This document shows positions 1 to 9,202 of a stretch of DNA of 64,000 nucleotides, in pieces. The notes beneath the pieces were generated by a model. That model was given only the letters and a program-made list of their open reading frames with translations. It did no database searches and was not told the DNA's origin. This DNA comes from Trebonia sp963777905 (lineage in GTDB: Bacteria > Actinomycetota > Actinomycetes > Streptosporangiales > Streptosporangiaceae): NCBI GenBank assembly GCA_963777905.1, contig CAVZSM010000015.1:62001-126000 (forward strand), read 5' to 3'. The position numbers and the translations under genes are program-made. Positions within the stretch are counted from its first letter, which is position 1. Every line of letters begins with the position of its first letter.

Positions 1-191
1 CCTATCGCCCGGAACACCGCTGGTGGTACTTCCCCGACATGAACGCCGCCGAGACGGTGCTGATCAAGCTGCACGACAGCGACCATTCGGTTGCCTGGCG
101 GGCACCGCACACCGCGTTCCACGACGCGGGCGCCGCGGGCGCCCACCCCAGGGAGAGCGTGGAATTCCGCACGATCGCGTTCTTCGACTGA
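1..191 (+). CDS. CmcJ/NvfI-like oxidoreductase, C-terminal end only
   Basis: This open frame enters from the left edge (first full codon at 3) and stops at TGA 189-191, giving about 62 residues. The visible C-terminus contains HRWWYFPDM, KLHDSD, APHTAFHD and PRESVEFRTIAFFD. This pattern is typical of the CmcJ/NvfI family, which is related to 2-oxoglutarate/iron oxygenases acting on secondary metabolites and is often annotated as a methyltransferase-like protein. It sits 15 nt before the carotenoid oxygenase and is probably the preceding gene of the same operon. The N-terminus and the metal site lie outside the window, so the exact activity cannot be judged. Confidence 0.7.
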   Translation, partial: YRPEHRWWYFPDMNAAETVLIKLHDSDHSVAWRAPHTAFHDAGAAGAHPRESVEFRTIAFFD

Positions 192-206
192 CCCGTGGAG
201 GGATCC

Positions 207-1622
207 ATGACCGACACACAGGCAGGGCCGGAGGCGCCCTCCACGTTCCGCAACAGCTGGCTCGAGGGCCCGTTCGCGCCCGTGGACCAGGAAGTTACCG
301 TCTACGACCTGAAGGTGACCGGATCCATCCCTAAGGACCTGGACGGCCGCCTGCTGCGCGTGGGGCCGAACCCGGTCGACCCGGAGAACCCGGTGACCTA
401 CAACTGGTTCACCGGCAACGGGATGGTGCACGGGGTTCGCATCCGCGACGGCAAGGCCGAATGGTACCGGAACCGCTTCGTCCGCGACGATCACGTCGCG
501 CGCAGCAAGGGCCTGCCGCCGCTGCCCGGCCCGCAGCAGCTCGGCGGCGGCGCCCGCTACGTCGCCGACAACGTGGTGAACACGCACATCTTCCCGCAGG
601 CCGGCAAGACCTGGGCGTTCGCGGAGGCGGGCGTGCTGCCCGTCGAGCTGTCCTACGAGCTGGAGTGCCTGGCGAAGTCCGACTTCGGCGGCAGCCTCAA
701 CGGCTCGTGGACCGGCCACCCGCACCGCGACCCGGCCACCGGGGAACTGCACGGGATGAGCTACTACCACGGCTGGGAGCACGTCAGCTACCAGGTGATC
801 GACACGGCGGGCAAAGTCCGCAGGACGGTCGACGTCCCGGTCCACGGCCGCCCGGTCGTGCACGACTGCGCGCTCACCGAGCGGTACGCGGTCTTCCTCG
901 ACGGGCCGGTCGCCTACTCCGACGACATGCTCAAGAAGGGGTACGCCTTCCCGTTCCTGTGGGGCTTCGAGTACCCGACCCGCTGGGTCCTCATCCCAAG
1001 AGACGGCACGGGCGGCGACGTCATCTCGGCCGAGGTCGAGCGGTGGGCGGTGTTCCACATCCTCGGCGCCTACGACCTGCCGGACGGCCGGGTCGCGCTG
1101 ATCGGCCCGAGCAACTCCCGGATGTTCGTCACCGACCACACCGGCCCCGGCGAGGTGCCCGGCAGCCTGAACCTGTACCTCATCGACCCCAAGACGGGGA
1201 AGACCGAGGTCAAGATCCTCGACGAGCAGCCGCAGGAGATGCCGCGGCTCGATGACCGGCTGACCGGAGGCAAGTTCAGGTACGGCTACTTCAGCAGCCG
1301 GGACCAGGGCATGTCCACGCTGATCAAGCAGGACCTGGACGCGAAGACCAAGGAGAGCTACGCCTACGGCCCCGGCCGGTTCGGCATGGAGGCCGTGTTC
1401 GTCCCGCGCACCCCCGACTCCGCGGAAGACGACGGCTGGCTGATGACCTTCGTCACCGACATGACCACCCGCACCGCCGACGTGGTCATCCTGCACGCCC
1501 AGGACCTCAAGGCAGGCCCGGTCGCGACGATCCACATCCCGCACCGGGTGCCGATCGGCTTCCACGGCAACTGGGTTCCCGATTCCGAACTAGCAGAGCA
1601 GCGAAAGGTACTCGGACTGTGA
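207..1622 (+). CDS. carotenoid oxygenase family protein (lignostilbene dioxygenase-like)
   Basis: A 471-residue Fe(II) oxygenase of the carotenoid/lignostilbene cleavage family, which splits a C=C bond in carotenoids, stilbenes or phenylpropenes (isoeugenol-like) to give aldehydes. The four expected iron-binding histidines are visible: GHPHRDP (about residue 170), VVHDCAL (about 218), VFHILGAY (about 282) and GFHGNW (about 452). Length is normal for the family. ATG 207 is preferred over an in-frame GTG at 195 because GGAGGG lies at 197-202, although the spacing is short. The stop overlaps the next gene (GTGA), so the genes are translationally coupled. With an aromatic decarboxylase-like enzyme, an aldehyde dehydrogenase and an aryl-alcohol-type dehydrogenase downstream, a lignin- or phenylpropene-derived substrate is more likely than a carotenoid; that is inference. 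Confidence 0.88.
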   Translation: MTDTQAGPEAPSTFRNSWLEGPFAPVDQEVTVYDLKVTGSIPKDLDGRLLRVGPNPVDPENPVTYNWFTGNGMVHGVRIRDGKAEWYRNRFVRDDHVARSKGLPPLPGPQQLGGGARYVADNVVNTHIFPQAGKTWAFAEAGVLPVELSYELECLAKSDFGGSLNGSWTGHPHRDPATGELHGMSYYHGWEHVSYQVIDTAGKVRRTVDVPVHGRPVVHDCALTERYAVFLDGPVAYSDDMLKKGYAFPFLWGFEYPTRWVLIPRDGTGGDVISAEVERWAVFHILGAYDLPDGRVALIGPSNSRMFVTDHTGPGEVPGSLNLYLIDPKTGKTEVKILDEQPQEMPRLDDRLTGGKFRYGYFSSRDQGMSTLIKQDLDAKTKESYAYGPGRFGMEAVFVPRTPDSAEDDGWLMTFVTDMTTRTADVVILHAQDLKAGPVATIHIPHRVPIGFHGNWVPDSELAEQRKVLGL

Positions 1623-2534
1623 CGGAGCAACTGCCGCCGGACGTGATCGCGCAGCTGGCGGCCCTGGACCCGGAGATCACGCCGCAGCTGGCGCAGGCCT
1701 CGTGGGCGCTGCTGACGCCGTTCCACGAGAAGGCCGGCTACACCGCGCCGAAGATCGACAGGGACCTGGCCTACGGCGACGACCCGCGCCACCGCCTGGA
1801 CGTGCACTCCGCCGGCGACGGCGACGGCGACGACCAAGCCGGCAAACCGGTCTTCGTGTTCGTGCACGGCGGCGGCTTCGTCCGCGGCGACAAGCACACA
1901 CAAGGCAGCCCGCAGTACAACCTCGTCGGGGCGTGGGCGGTCCGGCACGGCTACGTCGGCGTGACGATGACCTACCGGCTGGCGCCGGGGCACGTGTGGC
2001 CCGCCGGCGCGCAGGACGTCGCCGCGGCGGTCGGCTGGCTCCAGCGGAACATCGCCGCTTACGGCGGCGACCCGGGCAAGATCGTCGTCGCGGGCAACTC
2101 GGCCGGCGCGGTGCACGTCGCCTCGTATGTCGCCGGCCAGGGCGGCGGCGACCCCGCCGACATCGCGGGCGCGGCGCTGCTCTCCGGCATCTACGTAATA
2201 CACCAGCCGGCCCCCGGCGAGCCCGAGCACGTCTACTACGGCGCGAACCCAGACCCGGCAGCATCCTCGCTGCCGGGCCTGCTCGACGCAACGGTCCCGC
2301 TGCTGTTCAGCGTCGCGGAGCGCGACCCGGACCGCTTCCAGCGGGAAGCCGCCGGCGTGGTCAGCGCCTGGCTCGCACGGCACGGCACCGTGCCGGACCT
2401 GGTTCTGGGTCGAGGGCCACAACCACATGTCGACCATCGCCAGCCTCACCGTCGACGAGCCCGCGCTCGGCACCGCGCTCGCGCGGTTCATCGAACGGCA
2501 CACCAGCTCAGCGGACAGGGAGACCACCCAGTGA
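1619..2534 (+). pseudogene. alpha/beta hydrolase (HSL/BD-FAE-type esterase) with a C-terminal frameshift
   Basis: The N-terminal 260 or so residues read as a carboxylesterase of the HSL/BD-FAE type: oxyanion motif HGGGFVRG, nucleophile elbow GNSAGA and acid region FSVAERDPDRF. From about 2402 the reading frame turns into low-complexity Arg/His sequence and runs straight into the next gene. Dropping one T in the GTTCTGG at about 2401-2407 restores VPDLVWVEGHNHMS, which holds the catalytic histidine, followed by a normal C-terminus ending at TGA 2532-2534. That restored stop overlaps the next start as GTGA, exactly as at the other junctions of this operon. The gene therefore carries a 1-nt insertion or a sequencing error. 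As printed, the enzyme lacks its catalytic His. Confidence 0.82.
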
Positions 2535-3631
2535 CCGAGCCGCTGCCCACCTTCCCGCCGACCGGTACGCCCGCCCCGAAAACCGGCGGAGCACAGGGCT
2601 ATCTGAGGATCGCCACAGAAGAGGCCTTCGCCACCCCGGAGATCATCAAGGTGTGGCTCGGCCTGCTCGACGACCCGAGCTTCGACGACCCCGGGTTCCG
2701 CAGCCTCTGGTCGTTCTACGGCACGGCGACCGCCGAACGCCCGCGCTTCATCCTCGAGCACCTCCAGGACCTCGGCGACAAGCGCCTCAAGGCCATGGAC
2801 GACGCCGGCATCGACCGGGCGATCCTGTCGCTGACCTCGCCAGGAGCCCAGCCCCTCAAAAAAGATGTCGCGAGGGAACAGGCGACGCTGGCGAACGACC
2901 GCCTCGCCGAGGCGATCAAGAAGCACCCCGGCAGGTTCTCCGGCCTCACCGCGGTCGCTCCGCAGGACCCCGAGTACTCAGCGAAAGAGATCGAGCGCGG
3001 CAAGAGCCTCGGCTTCAACGGCGTGATCATCAACAGCCACACCCAGGGTGAGTACCTGGACGACCCGAAGTTCTGGCCGATCCTGGAATCAGCGCAGGCT
3101 CAGGACACCCCGATCTACCTGCACCCCAACACCGCGCCGAAGAACTTCATCCAGCCGATGCTCGACGCCGGGCTCGACGGCGCGATCTGGGGTTTCGCCG
3201 TCGAGACGGGCACGCACCTGCTGCGACTGATCACCAAGGGCGTCTTCGACCGGTTCCCGAACCTGAGGCTGGTCGTGGGACACCTGGGGGAGGCCCTGCC
3301 CTTCTGGCTGTACCGCCTGGACTATATGCACGGAGCCACCGTACGTTCGGGGCGATATGAGGCGATGAAACCCATCGAACTGAAGCCGTCCGAGTACATG
3401 CGACGCAACATCTGGGTCACCACCAGCGGCATGGCCTGGGCGCCCGCGATCATGTTCTGCCGCGAGGTCCTCGGTGCCGACCGGGTGATGTACGCGATGG
3501 ACTACCCGTACGAGTACCAGGTCGACGAGGTGCGCTGGCAGGATGACCTGCCGCTGACCGTCGCGGAGAAGAAGCAGTTCTACCAGACCATCGCCGAAGA
3601 CGTCTTCGGCCTGCCCAAGGGAGGCGAGTAA
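2531..3631 (+). CDS. amidohydrolase_2 family, probable non-oxidative aromatic decarboxylase (LigW / gamma-resorcylate type)
   Basis: A 366-residue TIM-barrel enzyme of the ACMSD/LigW/gamma-resorcylate decarboxylase group. It opens with YLRIATEEAFATPE, where LigW-type enzymes carry a metal-binding Glu. It has a His in YLHPNTAP (about residue 197), GHLGEALPFW (about 251) and the late Asp in MDYPYE (about 324), matching the metal-site pattern of 5-carboxyvanillate and 2,6-dihydroxybenzoate decarboxylases. The expected start is GTG 2531, overlapping the restored stop of the hydrolase. In the sequence as given, the frame is continuous with the hydrolase because of the frameshift upstream. Hydrolase activity on a lactone or ketoester is an alternative. 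Confidence 0.82.
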   Translation: MTEPLPTFPPTGTPAPKTGGAQGYLRIATEEAFATPEIIKVWLGLLDDPSFDDPGFRSLWSFYGTATAERPRFILEHLQDLGDKRLKAMDDAGIDRAILSLTSPGAQPLKKDVAREQATLANDRLAEAIKKHPGRFSGLTAVAPQDPEYSAKEIERGKSLGFNGVIINSHTQGEYLDDPKFWPILESAQAQDTPIYLHPNTAPKNFIQPMLDAGLDGAIWGFAVETGTHLLRLITKGVFDRFPNLRLVVGHLGEALPFWLYRLDYMHGATVRSGRYEAMKPIELKPSEYMRRNIWVTTSGMAWAPAIMFCREVLGADRVMYAMDYPYEYQVDEVRWQDDLPLTVAEKKQFYQTIAEDVFGLPKGGE

Positions 3632-3636
3632 CGCCC

Positions 3637-4125
3637 ATGCCCCGCCCCAAGATCCCCGTCGAGGACCGCCTGGAGATCCAGGAGCTGTTCGCCTACTACG
3701 CCTGGGGCCTGAACACGGGCGACGCCGACGAGGTCGTCGCCTGCTTCACCGACGACTGCGAGTTCGAGCACCTGCCGCAGGGCATCTTCCGCGGCCACGA
3801 CCAGCTCCGCGTGCTGCTCAACCACCTGTGGTACGACAAGCCCGGCTGGTTCATCGGCCGCCAGCACCTGGCGACGCACTTCGTCATGACGCCGCTGAGT
3901 GAGCAGGAGATGCACGTCAAGGCGTACTCCTCGATCCTGCAGCACAACCTCGACTACCGGAACAGCTTCGTGTTCGGCCTCGCCAGCTGGGACAACGTGT
4001 GTACCAAGGCCAGCGGCGAGTGGCTGTTCAAGTCGGTGCGGATCGTCAAGTGGATGGGCGACGGCGTGCCGTGGGTCGGGGAGGAGCGCGCCAGGATCGA
4101 CGCTCCGTCCGGCCCTCTCCTATGA
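3637..4125 (+). CDS. SnoaL-like / NTF2-fold protein
   Basis: A 162-residue protein with an NTF2-like cone fold: VEDRLEIQELFAYYAWGLNTG at the N-terminus, then CFTDDCEFEHLP and FRGHDQLRVLL. This is the usual opening of SnoaL-like proteins and of ring-hydroxylating dioxygenase beta subunits. No alpha subunit is adjacent, so a stand-alone isomerase, dehydratase or binding role is more likely. It follows the decarboxylase-like gene by 5 nt and its TGA overlaps the next ATG (ATGA), so it belongs to the operon. The function cannot be fixed from the sequence. Confidence 0.75.
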   Translation: MPRPKIPVEDRLEIQELFAYYAWGLNTGDADEVVACFTDDCEFEHLPQGIFRGHDQLRVLLNHLWYDKPGWFIGRQHLATHFVMTPLSEQEMHVKAYSSILQHNLDYRNSFVFGLASWDNVCTKASGEWLFKSVRIVKWMGDGVPWVGEERARIDAPSGPLL

Positions 4126-5576
4126 TCCAGAACGGACGCGTTTCGCTGCCCGTCCGCAACCCCTACACCGGCGAGGTGGACTACGAGATCACGCCGCCGG
4201 CCCCGGAGGAGCTAGCCCGCATCTGCGCGGGCCTGCGGGCCGCGCAGGTCAAGTGGGCCGCCGCGCCGCTCGAGCACCGCATCGAGGTGATGACCCGGTG
4301 GGCGGACGAGCTGGACAAGGCGTACGGCAAGCTGTCGGCGGCCGACTTCACCGACACCGGCGGCTGCCTGATCTCGCTGATGTCGCCGCGCATCGTCGCG
4401 GGCAGCGTCCGCTCCTGGGCGGCGGACGCCCCGGCGGTGCTGGCGGCGGCGGCCAGGGAAGGCGCCAGCTCGATCATGCCGTCGATCTCGTTCCGCACCC
4501 AGCTGGTGCCCTATCCGCTGGTCGGCGTGATCAGCCCGTGGAACGGCCCGCTGATGCTGTCCTGCCTCGACCCGGTGCCGGCGCTGTTCGCCGGCAGCGC
4601 GGTGATCGTGAAGCCGAGCGAAGTGGCGCCGCGGTTCATCGAGCCGCTGATGGAGACCATCAGGGCCGTGCCCGAGCTCGCCGGCGTGTTCACCTTCATC
4701 ACCGGCGACGGGCAGACCGGCCAGCAGCTCATCCAGGCCGTGGACATGCTCTGCTTCACGGGCTCGGTGCCGAACGGCCGCCGCGTGGCGGTCGCCTGCG
4801 CCGAGCGGCTCATCCCGGTCTACCTGGAACTCGGCGGCAAAGACCCGGCGATCGTGACGGAGACCGCCGACCTGGAGGCGGCCGCCACCGCCGTGCTGCG
4901 CGGCGCGGCGTTCGGCACCGGCCAGGTGTGCTTCTCTGTCGAGCGGATCTACGTGCACACCGACGTGCACGACGCGTTCGTGGCGCTGCTGGTCGACAAG
5001 GCCCAGGCGCTGACGCTCAACTACCCGGACATCGACTCCGGCGAGATCGGCCCGTTCGGCTACGACCGGCAGGCGCGGATCGCCGGCGAGCACCTCGCCG
5101 ACGCGGTCGCCAAGGGCGCGGTGATCCGCAGCGGCGGCCCGGCGGAGCAGCTCGGCGGCGGCTGGTTCATGCGGCCGACCGTGCTCACCGAGGTGACCCA
5201 CGACATGCTGCTGATGCGCGAGGAGTCGTTCGCCCCGTTCCTGCCGGTGATGCGCTACCGCGCGGAAGACGAGGCGGTCGAGCTCGCCAACGACACGCCC
5301 TACGGGCTGTCCGCGTCGGTCATCGCGGGGACTCCGCAGGAGGCCGCGCGGATCGGGGAGCGGGTCAACGCCGGCACCGTCGCGCTGCAGGACACGTTCC
5401 TGACACTGTTCAAGACCAGGGACGTCGGCACGAACTCGTTCGGCGACTCCGGGCTCGGCGGCGACCGCACCGGACCAGGGTCGATCCTGCGATTCCTGCG
5501 GAAGAAGGCGCTGCTGACCCAGTCCGCGCCGCCGGCCCCGCTGGTCCGCCCGAGCGGCCCGGCGCGGCCCGCATGA
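4122..5576 (+). CDS. NAD(P)-dependent aldehyde dehydrogenase
   Basis: A 484-residue ALDH superfamily enzyme that oxidises an aldehyde to an acid. The family marks are present: GVISPWNGPL and KPSEVAPRF (cofactor binding), LELGGKDPAIV with the general-base Glu (about residue 236), GQVCFSVERIYV with the nucleophilic Cys (about 270) and EESFAPFLPV. It starts within the stop of the SnoaL-like gene and ends within the start of the alcohol dehydrogenase (ATGA), so all three are translationally coupled. The aldehyde produced by the carotenoid-oxygenase-like enzyme is a natural candidate substrate. The gene lies just left of the 11.9-kb duplication and is present only once. Confidence 0.92.
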   Translation: MIQNGRVSLPVRNPYTGEVDYEITPPAPEELARICAGLRAAQVKWAAAPLEHRIEVMTRWADELDKAYGKLSAADFTDTGGCLISLMSPRIVAGSVRSWAADAPAVLAAAAREGASSIMPSISFRTQLVPYPLVGVISPWNGPLMLSCLDPVPALFAGSAVIVKPSEVAPRFIEPLMETIRAVPELAGVFTFITGDGQTGQQLIQAVDMLCFTGSVPNGRRVAVACAERLIPVYLELGGKDPAIVTETADLEAAATAVLRGAAFGTGQVCFSVERIYVHTDVHDAFVALLVDKAQALTLNYPDIDSGEIGPFGYDRQARIAGEHLADAVAKGAVIRSGGPAEQLGGGWFMRPTVLTEVTHDMLLMREESFAPFLPVMRYRAEDEAVELANDTPYGLSASVIAGTPQEAARIGERVNAGTVALQDTFLTLFKTRDVGTNSFGDSGLGGDRTGPGSILRFLRKKALLTQSAPPAPLVRPSGPARPA

Positions 5577-6685
5577 GCGTGCGGATCCGCGCCGCCGTCG
5601 CCTGGGAGGCGGGCGCGAAGCTGTCGATCGAGGAGTTCGACCTCGACGACCCGCGCGACGACGAGATCCTGGTCAGGGTCGAGGCCACCGGCGTCTGCCA
5701 CACCGACGAATCGTCCCGGCTCGGCCTGCTTCCCGTGGTCTACCCGATCATCCTCGGTCACGAGGGGTCAGGCACCGTCGAGGCGGCAGGCAAGGACGTC
5801 ACCCGGGTCAAGGCGGGCGACAAGGTGCTGTTCACGCCCGACTACTGCGGCACCTGCGAGCAGTGCGTCCTCGGCTACACGCCCTACTGCGAGCAGGCGA
5901 TCCCTGTGACGTTCACCGGCACCCGCCCCGACGGCTCGCCGCGGGCGCACGCGGCCGGCGGCAGGCCGGTCCGCGCCTCGTTCTTCGGCCAGTCCTCGTT
6001 TGCGACCCATTCACTGGTCACCGAGCGCAACATCGTGCCCGTCCCGCGCGACGCCCCACTGCACTACCTGGCGGGCTTCACCTGTGGCGTGCAGACCGGC
6101 GCCGGCGTGATGCTCAACGCGATCGGGGTCGCGCCGCACCAGACCGTGGCGGTGTTCGGCACCGGCGCGGTCGGCCTCGCCGCGGTGATGGCCGCGCACG
6201 CGTCAGGCGCGCGCGAGATCGTGGCGGTCGACCGGGTGCGGCACCGCCTTGACCTGGCGCTCGAACTGGGCGCGACGCAGGCCGTTGACACGACGGGCCA
6301 GGAACTGGCCGACGTGACCGCGCAGGTCGTGCGAGCCGCGGGCAAGGGCGGCGCCGACGCGATCCTCGACACCACGGGGAACCCGCAGGTGATCCTGGCG
6401 GCCGTCAACTCGGCGGCGAAACACGGCACGATCTCCGTCATCACCAGCAGCGGCAAGGACGTCACGATCCCGCCGGGCGCGCTGCTGGTGACGGGCCGCA
6501 CGCTGCGCGGCACGATGGGCGGCCACATCAACCCGACCGTCTTCATCCCGAGGCTGCTCGACTTGCACGCCCAGGGCCGCTTCCCGGTCGACCGGCTGGT
6601 GAAGAACTACCCGTTCGCCGAGGTGAACACGGCGATCGCGGACTCCCTGTCGGGAGCCACCATCAAGCCGGTCCTCACGTTCTGA
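5573..6685 (+). CDS. Zn-dependent alcohol dehydrogenase (aryl-alcohol type), copy 1
   Basis: A 370-residue medium-chain dehydrogenase. The catalytic zinc site is in GVCHTDESS (about residue 39) and GHEGSGTV (about 64). The structural zinc cysteines are in DYCGTCEQCVLGYTPYC (about 90-105), and the NAD-binding motif GTGAVGLAAVMAA is near residue 195. Family relatives oxidise benzyl and terpene alcohols. ATG 5573 overlaps the TGA of the aldehyde dehydrogenase (ATGA), giving an alcohol-aldehyde-acid pair in one transcript. This copy has the natural context; the second copy is fused to a methyltransferase. Differences from copy 2 include Gln/Arg in TTG[Q/R]ELADV and Leu/Met in QVI[L/M]AAV. Confidence 0.92.
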   Translation: MSVRIRAAVAWEAGAKLSIEEFDLDDPRDDEILVRVEATGVCHTDESSRLGLLPVVYPIILGHEGSGTVEAAGKDVTRVKAGDKVLFTPDYCGTCEQCVLGYTPYCEQAIPVTFTGTRPDGSPRAHAAGGRPVRASFFGQSSFATHSLVTERNIVPVPRDAPLHYLAGFTCGVQTGAGVMLNAIGVAPHQTVAVFGTGAVGLAAVMAAHASGAREIVAVDRVRHRLDLALELGATQAVDTTGQELADVTAQVVRAAGKGGADAILDTTGNPQVILAAVNSAAKHGTISVITSSGKDVTIPPGALLVTGRTLRGTMGGHINPTVFIPRLLDLHAQGRFPVDRLVKNYPFAEVNTAIADSLSGATIKPVLTF

Positions 6686-6706
6686 GCGGCCGGGACTACG
6701 CCGGGA

Positions 6707-7591
6707 CTACTCGGCCGGCTTGCCCAGGCCTAGCAGCCGCACCGCGTTGTCCTTGAAGATGCCCGGCTTGACCTCGTCCCTGATGGCGGTCTTCTCCAGG
6801 TCCGCCATCCAGCGCTCAGGGGTGAGCACCGGGAAGTCGGTGCCGAACAGCACCTTGTCCTTCAGCAGCGTGTTCGCGTACTGCACGAGGATGGGCGGGA
6901 AGTACTTCGGCGACCACCCGGACAGGTCGATGTAGACCTGCGGCTTGTGGGTGGCGACCGACAGCGCCTCTTCCTGCCAGGGGAACGAGGGGTGCGCCAG
7001 GATGATCGGCATGTCGGGGAAGTCCACCGCCACGTCGTCCAGGTACATGGGGTTGGAGTAGGCGAGCCTGATCCCGCCGCCGCCCCTGGTGCCGGCCCCG
7101 GCGCCGGTCTGCCCGGTGTGGAACAGCGCGGGCAGTCCCGCCGCCTCGATGACCTCGTACAGCGGGTAAGCGGCCCGGTCGTTCGGATAGAACCCCTGCG
7201 AGCTCGGGTGGAACTTGAATCCCCTGACGCCGAATTCCTCGATCTGTCGCGAAGCCATCGCAACGCCCTCGGCGCCGCGCGCCGGGTCCACGCTGCCGAA
7301 CGGGATGAGCACGTCGGCGTAGTCGCGGGCCCGCTCGGCGATCTCTTCAGGGGTCGCCCGCGACGGGTCTTCCGGCGCGTCTTTGTTGTCGATCGTGAAC
7401 GTGACGGCCGCCATGTTCCGCTCGCGGTAGTAGGCGGCCAGGTCGTCGACGGTGAAGGCCGCCGCCGCCGTCTTGAAGTACTTCGCCATCGCGGCGAGGT
7501 GCTCGTTCTCGTCCGCGCTGGCCGGGGGGGCGTTCACGGACCTGTGCACATGAGTGTGCACATCAATCGCGACCAGGTTTTCCACGTCCAT
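6707..7591 (-). CDS. amidohydrolase_2 family protein, copy 1
   Basis: A 294-residue TIM-barrel metal-dependent hydrolase. Metal-site motifs are VAIDVHTHVH at the N-terminus, GFKFHPSSQG, PALFHTGQTG, LAHPSFPW and FGTDFPVLTPER near the C-terminus. Relatives in aromatic side-chain degradation include 4-hydroxyphenyl-beta-ketoacyl-CoA hydrolase (CouO-like), which would fit a cluster with a CoA-transferase and an acyl-CoA-dehydrogenase-like enzyme; that assignment is inference. It is the last gene of the minus-strand operon, 53 nt after the kinase, and its stop faces the alcohol dehydrogenase stop with a 21-nt gap. Copy 1 has Tyr in RARDYADV where copy 2 has His. Confidence 0.85.
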   Translation of the reverse strand: MDVENLVAIDVHTHVHRSVNAPPASADENEHLAAMAKYFKTAAAAFTVDDLAAYYRERNMAAVTFTIDNKDAPEDPSRATPEEIAERARDYADVLIPFGSVDPARGAEGVAMASRQIEEFGVRGFKFHPSSQGFYPNDRAAYPLYEVIEAAGLPALFHTGQTGAGAGTRGGGGIRLAYSNPMYLDDVAVDFPDMPIILAHPSFPWQEEALSVATHKPQVYIDLSGWSPKYFPPILVQYANTLLKDKVLFGTDFPVLTPERWMADLEKTAIRDEVKPGIFKDNAVRLLGLGKPAE

Positions 7592-7644
7592 GCCGGCGAT
7601 TATCCCGTCGCCTTTTCACTTCGTCATGACGTGATCACGCCAAT

Positions 7645-9131
7645 TTATGACGCCGTCAATTTGTGGGTAAAACGGTCGTAGCCAGCGCTCGCCAAGTTTC
7701 GCTCTCCCGGTACGACCGCCGCGGCATTCCAATATCCGGAACGTCCCCGGCTCTCTCCGGTCCCCTCCATTCCCGCCGCGGCGGCGGCGACCCGCGCGGC
7801 GCCGGCCGCGCTGAGCCAGCTCGTGTCCCCTGGGTGCAGCGGCAGCGCGAGCACGTCGGCGAGCAGCTGCCGCCACGCGGGATGGGTCGCGCCGCCGCCG
7901 CCGAGCAGCACAGCTTCCGGCTGGTGCCCGGCCGCGCGCAGGTCGTCAAGCCGCTTGCGCAGCAGGAAGGCGACCCCCTCGAGCGCGCCGCGCACGAGGT
8001 CGTCCCTGTCGTGGCCGAGCGAGAGCCCCTCCCAGGCGCCGGCCGTTGCCGGATCCCACCGCTCGCGCGCCAGGTACGGCAGGAACACCGGCGTGTCCGC
8101 CCGCCACGGCCGGGCGGCCGTGTCGTACAGCTGCTGCCAGGACACCCCGAGCACGCCCCGCACCCAGTCCAGCGCCACCCCCGCGTTCTGCACCGGCGCC
8201 AGCCGGTAAAACCCCCCGCCCACCGCGCTCTCGCCCGCCGCCCCCGCGTCCACCGCCCGGAACAGGTTCGTGTTCCGCACCGGCCGGAACTCGCCTTCGG
8301 GCACCATCCACTGCCCCCCGGTCCCCACCGTCAGCAGCGCCCACCCCGCACGACCATCACCCTCCCGCCGACGCGTCCGCCCCCGGTGCACGCGTACAGC
8401 GCCGCGGCCGTGTCGGCCGCGCCGACCGCGACCGGGATGCCCGGCGTAAGCCCCAGCTCGCTGGCCGGCCCCGGCAGCAACTGCCCGGCGACCTCGGTCG
8501 CCCTCAGGACAGGCGGCAGTTTCCCGGCCGGCAGGCCGAGCGCCGCGATCACCCCGTCCGCCCAGACGCCGCGTGCCAGGTCGAACAGGAGCGTCCCGGA
8601 CGCGTCAGTCGGATCGGTGGCGGCCAGGCCGGTGAGCCGCATCCGCACCCAGTCCTTCGGCTGCAACGCCCACCGGGCCCGGTGCAGGACGTCCGGCTCG
8701 TGCGCGGCCAGCCACGACAGCATAGGCCCGGCCATCCCGGCCGACGCCTGATTCCCCAGCGGCCGGGTCAGCTCCGCGGGCAACTCCCCGTACCGCGCGG
8801 CCTCCGCCTCGGCACGCCGGTCGAGCCACAGAATGGCCGGCCTGACGGCGTTCCCGTCGACCCCGGCAAGCACCACCCCGTGCATCTGCCCGTCAACCCC
8901 GACGGCCACCACCTCGACGTCGGCGCCCGCGTCCGCGAGCGCCTCGCGCACAGCGGCCACAGTGGCCCGCCACCACTCCGCGGGATCGGTCTCGGCGAGC
9001 CCCTCACCAGGCGAAACAACCCGGTACCCGGCCCGCCCCCGCCCGAGGATCTCCCCATCCGGCGCCATCACGAGCGCCTTGACCTGACTGGTCCCCAGAT
9101 CGATGCCCAGCACCGCTCGCCGCTTGCCCAC
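7645..9131 (-). pseudogene. FGGY carbohydrate kinase (xylulokinase-like), copy 1, disrupted
   Basis: Same gene as the intact copy at 19559-21031, but split into two overlapping frames (8331-9131 and 7645-8391). The cause is one block at about 8355-8390. Copy 2 codes for AADLGEGDGRAGWA after TAAALY, whereas copy 1 has a different, GC-rich stretch that is 14 nt longer and shifts the frame, ending the N-terminal product soon after. The C-terminal part, with the second ATPase half and the sugar/ATP-site region LLGGGGATHPAW, is out of frame. The GTG start at 9131 has AGGAGA upstream. As printed, no full kinase can be made from this copy. Confidence 0.88.
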
Positions 9132-9202
9132 CCCAGGATTCTCCTATGGCCGCAGGCCCGCTCCGAACCAGATCGCCCTGCTCCGCCACGGGCGTGCCGG
9201 CC

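Noticed and set aside
1619..3631. A genuine bifunctional esterase-decarboxylase fusion protein
   Set aside because: The joining segment has no protein-like sequence, the esterase His is out of frame, and a single-base change restores two normal genes with a GTGA overlap.
3899..5573. Open frame continuous with the alcohol dehydrogenase, extending 558 codons upstream
   Set aside because: The upstream part is Arg/Gly-rich out-of-frame reading of the SnoaL-like and aldehyde dehydrogenase genes; the dehydrogenase starts at ATG 5573 with the ATGA overlap.
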